Shown here: positions 7,934-14,749 of the stretch, one piece after another
Layout: the number at the start of each line of letters is the position of its first letter
How positions within the stretch are numbered: position 1 is the stretch's first letter
Translations under genes and position numbers: made by a program
NCBI GenBank assembly: GCA_964389025.1
Contig: CAYMCQ010000059.1
Coordinates: 1-25,890, forward strand
Length of the DNA stretch: 25,890 bases
From: CAYMCQ01 sp964389025
GTDB lineage: Bacteria > Verrucomicrobiota > Verrucomicrobiia > Limisphaerales > CAYMCQ01
Reading direction: 5' to 3'
Notes under the pieces: model-generated
What the model saw: only the letters and a program-made list of their open reading frames with translations
Told to the model about the DNA's origin: nothing
The model's database searches: none

Positions 7934-8153
7934 GAATCCCAACGGGATTCCAGCCGTCAGCCCAGGGTTGCGAGGAACGAGCTACCCTGGGTGAATTGTG
8001 AAAAACAAATCAAACCCCAACGGGGTTTCATCAACCGTGCGAATCGGACGATACAACCCCGTTGGGGTTGAAACATATTTTGGGACGGTTGACCCAGGGT
8101 AGCCTCGCAAGCTCGGCAACCCTGGGCTGAGTGCTGCAATCCCTTTGGGATTG
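7934..8153. repeat. Nested array of six hairpins in mirror-symmetric order
   Basis: Six short palindromes are arranged symmetrically about the centre: a GAATCCC/GGGATTC hairpin (7934-7950), a CCCAGGGT/ACCCTGGG hairpin (7961-7991), an AAACCCC/GGGGTTT hairpin (8012-8028), then CAACCCC/GGGGTTG (8054-8070), CCCAGGGT/ACCCTGGG (8093-8126) and CAATCCC/GGGATTG (8137-8153). Outer matches outer, middle matches middle and inner matches inner, in inverted orientation. Short open frames through it are by-products of the repeat. It resembles REP/BIME-type intergenic repeats and fills the gap between thrH and the orphan hicB. Confidence 0.85.
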
Positions 8154-8219
8154 AGAGAAGGCGCGCAGCTAAACTCAAATTGGCCAAGTCCGCAAGATTC
8201 TGGCAAACTACAAACTGTT

Positions 8220-8432
8220 ATGAAATTGAACTACGAGATGATCGTCTGGTGGAGCGCGGAGGATGAAGCCTATGTGGTGGACGTGCCGGAATTGCCCGGT
8301 TGCATGGCGCACGGCGCGACGCGACAGGCGGCCATCAAAAACGCCGAGGACGCCATCAAGTTCTGGATCAAGACCGCCAAGGACGACGGGAGGGACATTC
8401 CAGAGCCGCGCGGACGTTTGGTGTTTGCTTGA
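8220..8432 (+). CDS. Orphan HicB-family antitoxin-like protein
   Basis: A 70-aa protein with the HicB partial RNase H-like fold signature: MIVWWSAEDEAYVVDVPELPGC, followed by the helix QAAIKNAEDAIKFWIKTA and a short tail GRDIPEPRGRLVFA. No C-terminal HTH or ribbon-helix-helix domain is present, and no hicA toxin lies next to it, so it is either a solitary antitoxin or the survivor of a broken pair. The ATG at 8220 is used; upstream codons in frame run into the palindrome array. It lies between that array and a duplicated thrH tail. A complete hicBA pair with a different HicB lies about 1.4 kb downstream. Confidence 0.85.
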   Translation: MKLNYEMIVWWSAEDEAYVVDVPELPGCMAHGATRQAAIKNAEDAIKFWIKTAKDDGRDIPEPRGRLVFA

Positions 8433-8449
8433 TTTTGAAACGCACCAGC

Positions 8450-8548
8450 CACGCGCCGGAGAACGTGAAGCAACAATTCCCGCAATTCAAACCCGTGGAA
8501 TCACATGCGGAGTTGTTGAAGGAAATCAAGAATGCCATGGCGGGTTGA
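8450..8548 (+). pseudogene. Duplicated 3' end of thrH
   Basis: These 99 bases repeat 7791-7889 with six differences by eye. All six fall in third codon positions of the thrH frame; five are silent and one is Asp to Glu. The frame ends in a stop codon at the same place as thrH, but there is no upstream thrH sequence. The pattern suggests the fragment came from a thrH gene that was still under selection, such as a diverged allele, not from simple slippage. Confidence 0.9.
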
Positions 8549-8599
8549 AAGTGTGACTTCTCGCTGGACAAGTCTCTAGGTCCAAAACAGTATGCATTG

Positions 8600-8932
8600 A
8601 TGGATCTACAGGAATTTGTAGCACAAACGTTGGTTCAAATTGCCGAGGGCGTATCAGCTGCTCGCAGTAGGAAGGGCAAATGCATCGCCCCACAGATTCA
8701 CTTTACGCCAAAGGAAAGCGACCGTGTTTACGCGACTGCTGATGCCGAGGGCATCGCTTTTCTCGTTGAATTCGACGTTGCGATTACCGCAGCGGAGAAG
8801 TCGGAGGCCGGAGGTGGTGGCGGGATTCAGGTCATGTCGTTCCTCAGCGCTAAAGGCGAGAAGACACAAACCACGGAGAGTTCGTCCGTGAGCCGAGTTA
8901 AGTTCGATGTTCCGATCTCGTATGAATCATGA
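8600..8932 (+). CDS. Small protein of unknown function, Trypco2-like layout
   Basis: A 110-aa protein with an N-terminal helix (LQEFVAQTLVQIAEGVSAA), then beta-rich sequence with VEFDVAITAAEKSEAGGGGG and a closing VSRVKFDVPI strand. This helix-plus-sandwich layout resembles the small trypsin-co-occurring domain proteins (Trypco2) and related small proteins found in accessory regions, but I cannot assign the family firmly. The ATG at 8600 is chosen over the adjacent TTG at 8597. Its stop overlaps the start of the next gene (ATGA at 8929-8932), so the two are translationally coupled. Codon use looks less GC-biased than in surrounding genes, suggesting transfer. Confidence 0.7.
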   Translation: MDLQEFVAQTLVQIAEGVSAARSRKGKCIAPQIHFTPKESDRVYATADAEGIAFLVEFDVAITAAEKSEAGGGGGIQVMSFLSAKGEKTQTTESSSVSRVKFDVPISYES

Positions 8933-9576
8933 ACCTCTTGAAGAAACTATTTGGTGATCCACTCAAGGAGGCGCAAGAGGCGAAGCAAGCGAAAAGTTTC
9001 AAGACGCCAGTCCGACCTCACCACAATCAAGGCTCAAGCCCTGCACAAAATGCGAATCATGACGAAGAATTGTCGCGCGAGTTCGTCCGCCAGGTCTTTG
9101 ACGCTGGTCGTGAAACCTGCAGGTATGTAGCGGAGGGCGTCCGAACGACAACGGATGGCCGGTTTGCCTTTCCTATCAACAATAATGTGAGCAGCGAAAT
9201 TTCAATGGCAATACTCGGAACGGCGCTCGCAATTTTGAAAGGGAACTCGGAACTCATGAGCGCCGAACGTGGAAATCAAATTGAAGGTTTTTGCAGGCGC
9301 TCGATCCGAAAAGACTACGGTATGCCTTCAGAATATGCAGACTGGATCGATAATGCGCTCGACGAATACCAAGCGGCATTTCGTAGCGCAATTACAGCAA
9401 AGAAGAATCCTTTTGGAGAAACTTTCGGGACAATGCTTGTTCGCTGCCTTGGGCCTAATGTAAGTGCGTTGTGCATTGCAGGGACATCAGCGCTGAATCC
9501 TGCCGTTCATGAAACCGTCGGTAATCTAGCCACGCTGACGGTGAAGCAAGTGTTGGAGTTTTGGAAAGGGAAATGA
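8929..9576 (+). CDS. Protein of unknown function, coupled to the preceding small gene
   Basis: A 215-aa protein I do not recognise. It has a charged amphipathic N-terminus (MNLLKKLFGDPLKEAQEAK), a Ser/Pro/Gln-rich low-complexity linker at about 25-45, and a helical body. A small hydrophobic patch (SSEISMAILGTALAIL) is the only candidate membrane-associated stretch, and no catalytic motif is visible. It starts within the stop codon of the upstream gene, so the products probably act together. Both genes lie between toxin-antitoxin genes and duplicated gene tails and have lower GC than their neighbours, consistent with an acquired module. Confidence 0.7.
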   Translation: MNLLKKLFGDPLKEAQEAKQAKSFKTPVRPHHNQGSSPAQNANHDEELSREFVRQVFDAGRETCRYVAEGVRTTTDGRFAFPINNNVSSEISMAILGTALAILKGNSELMSAERGNQIEGFCRRSIRKDYGMPSEYADWIDNALDEYQAAFRSAITAKKNPFGETFGTMLVRCLGPNVSALCIAGTSALNPAVHETVGNLATLTVKQVLEFWKGK

Positions 9577-9652
9577 AGGAAATGAGTTCTCGGTGCACTG
9601 TGAAATAGGCAAAAGTCGTTTCATTTCTCTCTGCCGCACCTGAACGTTTCAC

Positions 9653-9777
9653 TCAGTCCTCCGCCTTCGACACGCGCGCCGTCAAACGCTGCACCGCTTT
9701 GCGCACGTCCTTGCCCTCGTAAAGCATCGCATACACTTCATCAATGACCGGCGTGATGACCTTGCGCTGTCGCAATA
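9653..9777 (-). pseudogene. Remnant of the C-terminal end of gpsA (copy A)
   Basis: On the minus strand the sequence reads ITPVIDEVYAMLYEGKD then VRKAVQRLTARVSKAED and a stop, which matches the C-terminal end of NAD(P)H-dependent glycerol-3-phosphate dehydrogenase (pattern MPI-x-E-x-VY-x-LYEGK). Nothing further upstream belongs to that enzyme. The frame runs into the region before hicB, which starts on the opposite strand at 9797. A second copy of the last part lies at 10330-10387. Confidence 0.75.
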
Positions 9778-9796
9778 ATTCAGCGATAGTCGCGGC

Positions 9797-10018
9797 ATGA
9801 AAAGAGCAGTTAAGCGGGAATTCAGCGTGGTCGTCGAGCGCGACGAGGAAGGTTATTACGTCGCCAGCGTTCCGGCCCTGCCGGGCTGCCACACGCAGGC
9901 GCGCTCGCTGGACAAGCTCATGGAGCGCATCCGCGAAGCCATAGAGTTATGTCTTGAAGTTGAGCGCGAGTCGGTGTCCGCGAACGAGTTCATCGGCGTG
10001 CAGCGAATCGCTGTCTGA
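9797..10018 (+). CDS. hicB: HicB-family antitoxin
   Basis: A 73-aa HicB domain: FSVVVERDEEGYYVASVPALPGCHTQA, followed by the helix LDKLMERIREAIELCLEVE. This is the degenerate RNase H fold that binds HicA toxin. No separate DNA-binding domain follows, so autoregulation may be weak or may need the complex. The antitoxin gene comes first and the hicA start codon lies two bases after its stop, so translation is coupled. It is a different HicB subtype from the orphan at 8220. A gpsA-tail remnant lies on each side of the hicBA pair. Confidence 0.92.
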   Translation: MKRAVKREFSVVVERDEEGYYVASVPALPGCHTQARSLDKLMERIREAIELCLEVERESVSANEFIGVQRIAV

Positions 10019-10020
10019 TC

Positions 10021-10245
10021 ATGCCGCGCCTGCCTCGACTTCGCGGTCGTGAGGTGATGGCCGCATTGCGTCACGCTGGTTTCATGGTTTTGCGCGTCAA
10101 AGGCAGCCACCATTTTCTCCAGCATCCCGACGGACGACGAACGGTCGTCCCGATTCATTCTGGTGAAACCATCGGACCGGGGTTGCTCAATAAAATTCTC
10201 AAGGACGTGGAAGTTGAACTTGAGGAATTTGAAAGCTGGTTGTGA
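10021..10245 (+). CDS. hicA: HicA-family mRNA interferase toxin
   Basis: A 74-aa basic protein with the double-stranded RNA-binding-like HicA fold. The helix GREVMAALRHAGFMVLR leads into GSHHFLQHPDGRRTVVPIHSGE, which holds the conserved Gly-Ser-His that carries the catalytic histidine, and then IGPGLLNKILKDVEV. HicA cleaves mRNA and tmRNA independently of translation in known systems and is neutralised by HicB. The length matches the family. It follows hicB directly; the next 84 bp hold nothing recognisable before the second gpsA remnant. Confidence 0.93.
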   Translation: MPRLPRLRGREVMAALRHAGFMVLRVKGSHHFLQHPDGRRTVVPIHSGETIGPGLLNKILKDVEVELEEFESWL

Positions 10246-10329
10246 GTTTACCCGTCACAGAAAATTCTTTGCCACCGCGCAGGCTCGGCGATATGCCGTG
10301 CTCTGTTCGCAAAATTCTGTGGCAAAAAA

Positions 10330-10387
10330 TTAATCCTCCACCTTCGACTCGCGCGCCGTCAAATCCTGCACCGCTTTGCGCACGTCC
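10330..10387 (-). pseudogene. Remnant of the extreme 3' end of gpsA (copy B)
   Basis: On the minus strand this reads DVRKAVQDLTARESKVED followed by a stop. It matches the end of copy A at 9653-9777 over about 54 bases with four differences by eye. Homology ends at 10387, where a palindromic repeat begins, so the repeat appears to have cut the fragment. Copies A and B have the same orientation and enclose hicBA. Confidence 0.75.
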
Positions 10388-10393
10388 TCTATA

Positions 10394-10410
10394 TCAGGCG
10401 GGACGCCTGA
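10394..10410. repeat. Short perfect palindrome at the gpsA remnant breakpoint
   Basis: TCAGGCG and CGCCTGA form a perfect 7-bp stem around GGA. It starts seven bases beyond the point where homology to the gpsA tail stops. It resembles the short GC-rich hairpins elsewhere in the window, such as those at 24928-24992, though the sequence differs. Confidence 0.6.
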
Positions 10411-10502
10411 CGCTACAAACCGGGTGCCAAGGTGCGACCCAGAACAAACGGACGACCGTTTTGAATTGACGTGGCTGGAGTCAAAATTATGATGCGTCCA
10501 TA

Positions 10503-11510
10503 ATGCACCCCAAACTGATTTCGATTTCAACCGCGTTGGCCGGTGTTTTGTTCGTAGGCGGCTGCGCGTCCACCGGTGGAGAACGTGCTGAAAAACTTCC
10601 TGTTTCCAAAGGAGTCCAGATCACTGAATTGACCAACCGCCTTCGCGTTGAAATCGGCGGCCAGCTTTTCACCGAATATTTTTTCAAGGACGTCCCGCGC
10701 CCGTATTGTCATCCGATGCTCGGGCCGGAGAGTTTGCCGATGTCGCGCGAGTGGCCGCTGGGCAAGGGCGACAACGAGGACCACGATCATCCGCACCATC
10801 GCTCCTTCTGGTTCACGCACGGCTCGGTCAACGGCACGGACTTTTGGTCTGAAGCAAAACAGTTCGGCAAAATTGTCCACCAAAGTTTTGACAAGGTTGA
10901 ATCCGGAAAAAATTCCGGCGTCATCAAATCCCGAAACAGTTGGATCACCGCCGACGGCAAAACGGTTTGCACGGACGAACGAACGTTGACGATCTACAAC
11001 CGCCCGAAGAACGAACGCCTGTTTGATTTTGCGATCACGATTCACGCCCCAAAAGATTCTGAAGTCGTCTTTGGCGATACGAAAGAAGGCTCAATGGCGA
11101 TTCGCCTCGCCGAAACAATGCGCCTCAAGCCGAACAAATTCAACCAGGGCGCGCCGACCGGCCACATCGTCAACAGCGAAGGCGTGCGCGATGGTGACAC
11201 CTGGGGCAAGCGCGCCGAGTGGGTTGATTATCATGGGCCGGTGCAGGGGAAAATTGTCGGGGTCGCCATTTTCGATCATCCGCAGAACCCGCGTCATCCG
11301 ACGTGGTGGCACGTGCGCGACTACGGTTTGTTCGCGGCAAATCCGTTTGGCGTCCATGATTTCGAGAAGAAACCGGCCGGCGCGGGCGATTTCAAAATTC
11401 CCGCTGGCCAAAGCGCCACATTCCGTTACAGGTTTTACATGCATGAAGGAGACGAGAAGCAGGCCGGCGTCGCAGAAAAATACAAACAGTTCGCAGCAGA
11501 AAAAAAATAA
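10503..11510 (+). CDS. DUF6807 'PmoA family' lipoprotein
   Basis: A 335-aa exported protein. The N-terminus is a lipoprotein signal with lipobox VGGC and Cys21 as the lipid-modified residue. The body contains the family's His-rich stretch (EDHDHPHHRSFWFTHGSVNG) and conserved WADYHG/HPTWWHVRDYGLFAANPFG-like regions. Databases often label this family 'methane oxygenase PmoA', but it is not related to the membrane subunit of methane monooxygenase. It is common in Verrucomicrobiota and Planctomycetota near sugar oxidoreductases, and a role in carbohydrate breakdown is inferred. It is followed 16 bp later by a Gfo/Idh/MocA gene with a strong ribosome-binding site, so the two form an operon. Confidence 0.88.
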   Translation: MHPKLISISTALAGVLFVGGCASTGGERAEKLPVSKGVQITELTNRLRVEIGGQLFTEYFFKDVPRPYCHPMLGPESLPMSREWPLGKGDNEDHDHPHHRSFWFTHGSVNGTDFWSEAKQFGKIVHQSFDKVESGKNSGVIKSRNSWITADGKTVCTDERTLTIYNRPKNERLFDFAITIHAPKDSEVVFGDTKEGSMAIRLAETMRLKPNKFNQGAPTGHIVNSEGVRDGDTWGKRAEWVDYHGPVQGKIVGVAIFDHPQNPRHPTWWHVRDYGLFAANPFGVHDFEKKPAGAGDFKIPAGQSATFRYRFYMHEGDEKQAGVAEKYKQFAAEKK

Positions 11511-11526
11511 ACTTAAAGGAGTCACC

Positions 11527-12996
11527 ATGAAAAATTTCACCCGCCGTCAATTCCTCAAAACCTCACTGGCCGCCGGCGCGTCGTTGAGCGCGTTCCCGCA
11601 CGTCGTCATCGCGCAAGATTCAAAGCCCGCAGGCAGCGCGAGCGGCGACATCCGCGTCGCCGTAGTCGGTTTCGGCGGACGCGGCAGGGACCACATCAAC
11701 GGCTTCAGCGAACTCCCCGGGGTGCGCCTCGTCGCGCTCTGCGACGTGGACAAGAATGTGTTGGAACGCGAAGTCAAGAAATGCGCGGACGCGGGCAAAC
11801 CCGTCCAAAGTTACACGGACATCCGCAAGCTGCTCGAAAACAAGGATGTTGACCTCGTCTCCATCGCCACGCCGAACCATTGGCACGCGTTGGGCGCCAT
11901 TTGGTCCATGCAGGCAGGCAAAGATGTTTACGTTGAGAAGCCGGTTTCGCACAACGTCTGGGAGGGCCGCCAGGTCGTCAACGCGGCGCGCAAATACAAC
12001 AAGCTGTGCCAGACCGGGACGCAAAGCCGCTCCAGCCGCGAGGGCATCGCGAAGATGGTCGAGTGGGTCAATGCCGGCAACCTGGGCAAAATCCTCGTCG
12101 CCCGAGGCCAGTGCTACAAACCGCGCGGCAGCATCGGCAAGACCGAAGGCGCGCAAAAAGTTCCGGACCACATTGACTACGATCTCTGGTGCGGGCCTGC
12201 GCCTCTTGATCCGCTGCGCCGCACGCGATTGCACTATGATTGGCATTGGGTTTGGTCCACCGGCAACGGCGATTTGGGCAACCAGGGCATCCATCAGATG
12301 GACATTGCCCGGTGGTTCGCCGGCGAGAACGCGCTCTCGCCCCGCGTGTTGAGCGTAGGCGGGCGGCTCGGTTACGTGGATGACGGCGAGACGCCGAACA
12401 CGCAGATCGTTTTTCACGATTACGCCAAAGCGCCACTGATCTTTGAAGTTCGAGGCCTGCCGGAGAAGAAGGGATCTTCGAACATGGACAAGTTCCCGGC
12501 CAAAAACGGCGGCAGTGTTTGCGTCAACATTCATTGTGAAGGCGGGCTGGTCCACGTGCCGAATTACAACCGCGCCATTGCCTACGACAAGAACGGCGAG
12601 AAGATCGTCGAGTTCCAGGGTGCCGAGAGCCACTACGCGAATCTGATCAAGGCCGTCCGCAGCCGCAAAGTCTCGGACTTGCACGCCGATATTCTGGAAG
12701 GCCATCTTTCAAGCGCGCTGTGCCACACGGGAAATATTTCCTACCGCGTTGGAAAACAGGAATCGCCCGACGCCATCAGGGAAGCGATCAAAGCGGACAA
12801 GGAAGCCACGGAAGCTTTCGGTCGCATGGCCGCGCACCTCGAAGCCAACGGCGTGGACTTGACGCAGACGAAGGCGACGCTGGGCGCCTTTCTGAAAATG
12901 AATCCCAAAACGGAAAAGTTTGTGAACAATTCCGGCGCGAATGCACTGCTGACGAGAGAGTATCGCAAGCCGTTCGTCGTGCCGGAGAAAGTTTGA
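11527..12996 (+). CDS. Tat-exported Gfo/Idh/MocA-family oxidoreductase
   Basis: A 489-aa enzyme with a twin-arginine signal (TRRQFLKTSLAAGASL) and then a Rossmann domain starting IRVAVVGFGGRGRDH. The family's EKP motif is present (DVYVEKPVSHN), as is the C-terminal substrate-domain helix with NQGIHQMDIARWF, in which the histidine is probably catalytic. These enzymes use tightly bound NAD(P) to oxidise or rearrange sugars, and Tat export carries the folded holoenzyme to the periplasm. An AAAGGAG ribosome-binding site lies 6 nt before the ATG. The C-terminal 60 or so residues (ATEAFGRMAAHLEANGVDL) extend beyond minimal family members, as is common in Verrucomicrobiota. A palindromic repeat follows the stop at once and may terminate the operon. 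Confidence 0.93.
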   Translation: MKNFTRRQFLKTSLAAGASLSAFPHVVIAQDSKPAGSASGDIRVAVVGFGGRGRDHINGFSELPGVRLVALCDVDKNVLEREVKKCADAGKPVQSYTDIRKLLENKDVDLVSIATPNHWHALGAIWSMQAGKDVYVEKPVSHNVWEGRQVVNAARKYNKLCQTGTQSRSSREGIAKMVEWVNAGNLGKILVARGQCYKPRGSIGKTEGAQKVPDHIDYDLWCGPAPLDPLRRTRLHYDWHWVWSTGNGDLGNQGIHQMDIARWFAGENALSPRVLSVGGRLGYVDDGETPNTQIVFHDYAKAPLIFEVRGLPEKKGSSNMDKFPAKNGGSVCVNIHCEGGLVHVPNYNRAIAYDKNGEKIVEFQGAESHYANLIKAVRSRKVSDLHADILEGHLSSALCHTGNISYRVGKQESPDAIREAIKADKEATEAFGRMAAHLEANGVDLTQTKATLGAFLKMNPKTEKFVNNSGANALLTREYRKPFVVPEKV

Positions 12997-12999
12997 TCC

Positions 13000-13060
13000 C
13001 GGAGGGCGGAGTTCCACGACGCCCAAATGTATTCAGGGCGTCGTGGAACTTCGCCCTCCG
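13000..13060. repeat. GGAGGGCGGAGTTCCACGAC palindrome, copy 1
   Basis: Two 25-base arms starting CGGAGGGCGGAGTTCC pair with one mismatch around an 11-nt loop, and a T-rich stretch follows. It lies between the Gfo/Idh/MocA gene and the HbpS-like gene and may end the upstream transcript. Copies 2 and 3 lie at 16129-16193 and 18154-18229. Confidence 0.92.
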
Positions 13061-13116
13061 AAATTGTTTTTCCAATTTTCCCCTTGCCCGCGACGCGCGC
13101 ACTTCGCAGACTCGCG

Positions 13117-14748
13117 ATGGTGAAACAATGCTTCCGCCACTTCGTTTTATTGCTGCTTCTTGCCTTCGCAACGCGCGCCCACGCCGTCAGCCTGATGACT
13201 TCGAACGACGTGGCGACTGTCATGGCGCAGGCGCTGACTCGCGCAAACTATTTTGTGGCCAACGGCACGGCGAGCCGCTCAAACGCCGTTGTGGCCGTGG
13301 TGGATCGCGAGGGTTTTGTTCTCGGTGTGTGGAGCATCTATCCGCTCACGACAAACCTGACCGACACGTTGGATGTCCTTGATGCCATCACGAAGGCGGG
13401 TTCGGCGGCGTTCCTGAGCAGTGACCAGCACGCGTTCAGTTCGCGCACCGCCGGCTTCATCGTGCAGCAACATTTTCCGCCGGGCATCCGCAACACTCCC
13501 ACCGGCCCGCTCGTCGGTGTTAATTTCTCCAACATGTCGTTCACCGACGTGAACCGTTTCAAGAACCCGCACTCCGGCTACGTTGCGAACGGCTTGAGCG
13601 GCGTGAACGGCGCGCCAGTGACAACGATTGATTTGTCCGCCATCTCAGGCCTTGCGGGTTCCCCCGGCGGGGTCCCGCTTTACAAGGACGGCAAATTGAT
13701 TGGCGGCATCGGCGCTGCGGTGACGACCACGGGTAATGGCCCCATTCCCGCGCTGGCCGACATCCAGATGCAGGCCAAGCAAAAATCGGACGTGGACGAA
13801 GACGTGGCGCTCGCCGGGCAAAAAGGTTTCGAGCCGGACAAAAAGATTTTCGGCTCGCGCGTGTTCGTCGCCGGAATCCGTCTGGCCTACATCAAGAGTA
13901 AAACTCATTTGGATGTTGTCGCGCCGCTCGGCTCAATCGGCGCTGTCGTTCCGCCGTATGCAATTGTCGCTTCGCCGGACGTGGATTATCCGAAGGTTGA
14001 CATCCTCGGCGACGGCAATCCCGGCGAGATGCGCGCGCCGTTCATTGACGACCCGATTGGCGGGACGATTGATGGCGAAGCACGCCTGACCGCCGCCGAA
14101 GTCGAGAGCATCATCAGGCTCGCCGCAGCCCGCGCCAAAATCACCCGCGCCGGAATCCGTTTGCCGCGCGGCGTGCCGATGCAGATTTTCATTTCCGTCG
14201 TCAACAATCCGAACCAGCCGGGCGTGGCTCCGGCGGTTTTGGGAACGTATCGCACACCCGAGGCCACGATCTTCAGTTGGGACGTCAGTGTGCAGAAAGC
14301 GCGAACGGCGGTCTTTTTTTCCGACACCAACCGCGCGTTCTCGTCGCGCACAGTCGGTTTTCTCGCGCAAAGTCTTTATCCGCCGGGCATCGCCAGAACT
14401 TCGCCCGGACCGTTTCTCGGTTTGCAGGAAAAATTCTCCCTGATTCCGCTGGGCGTTGAAAACCCGTTGAACGGCGTCGTTTTCCTCCCGTTCGATCCGC
14501 CTCCAACAACGCCGAACCCAAACCTTCCCAATGGCATCACGATTTTTCCTGGTGGCTTTCCGCTCTACCGCAATGGGGTGTTGATCGGCGCCATCGGCGT
14601 CAGCGGCGATGGGATTGATCAGGATGACCTTGCCTCTGCTTCCGGCACGATTGATTTTCTGCCTCCGAATGAAATTCGCGCCGACCACATGAGATTTCGC
14701 GGCGCGCGGCTGCCTTACGCCAAATTCCCGCGCAATCCGTCGCTGTGA
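13117..14748 (+). CDS. Exported protein with two HbpS/GlcG-like (haem-degrading type) domains
   Basis: A 543-aa protein with a clear signal peptide (LLLLLAFATRAHA, cleavage predicted after residue 23). The mature part contains two related domains. Each has an ALTRAN/AAARAKI-type first helix, a SxxTAGF/SSRTVGFLAQ segment after a central strand, a PPGI...TxxGP turn, and a closing GGxPLYxxGxLIGxIG motif. That last motif and the AxxFSSRT pattern match the GlcG/HbpS/PduO-C family, some members of which bind heme. The two halves diverge strongly in the middle. The ATG at 13117 is chosen because the frame upstream lies inside palindrome copy 1. A heme or corrinoid role fits the tetrapyrrole genes nearby but is inferred. 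It converges with the MFS gene, with one base between stop codons. Confidence 0.8.
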   Translation: MVKQCFRHFVLLLLLAFATRAHAVSLMTSNDVATVMAQALTRANYFVANGTASRSNAVVAVVDREGFVLGVWSIYPLTTNLTDTLDVLDAITKAGSAAFLSSDQHAFSSRTAGFIVQQHFPPGIRNTPTGPLVGVNFSNMSFTDVNRFKNPHSGYVANGLSGVNGAPVTTIDLSAISGLAGSPGGVPLYKDGKLIGGIGAAVTTTGNGPIPALADIQMQAKQKSDVDEDVALAGQKGFEPDKKIFGSRVFVAGIRLAYIKSKTHLDVVAPLGSIGAVVPPYAIVASPDVDYPKVDILGDGNPGEMRAPFIDDPIGGTIDGEARLTAAEVESIIRLAAARAKITRAGIRLPRGVPMQIFISVVNNPNQPGVAPAVLGTYRTPEATIFSWDVSVQKARTAVFFSDTNRAFSSRTVGFLAQSLYPPGIARTSPGPFLGLQEKFSLIPLGVENPLNGVVFLPFDPPPTTPNPNLPNGITIFPGGFPLYRNGVLIGAIGVSGDGIDQDDLASASGTIDFLPPNEIRADHMRFRGARLPYAKFPRNPSL

Positions 14749-14749
14749 C

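Noticed and set aside
7934..8153. Possible CRISPR array
   Set aside because: The repeats are mirror-arranged palindromes of three kinds with no regular repeat-spacer pattern and no cas genes nearby.
7957..8206. Short minus-strand frames encoding peptides with PQRG-type repeats
   Set aside because: They run through the hairpin array and reflect its palindromes, not a protein gene.
10503..11510. Methane monooxygenase subunit, suggested by the 'PmoA' family name
   Set aside because: The protein is a soluble lipoprotein of the DUF6807 family with no resemblance to the membrane subunit, and no pmoB or pmoC is present.
11620..12705. Minus-strand frame of 361 codons over the Gfo/Idh/MocA gene
   Set aside because: Antisense shadow of a well-supported oxidoreductase.
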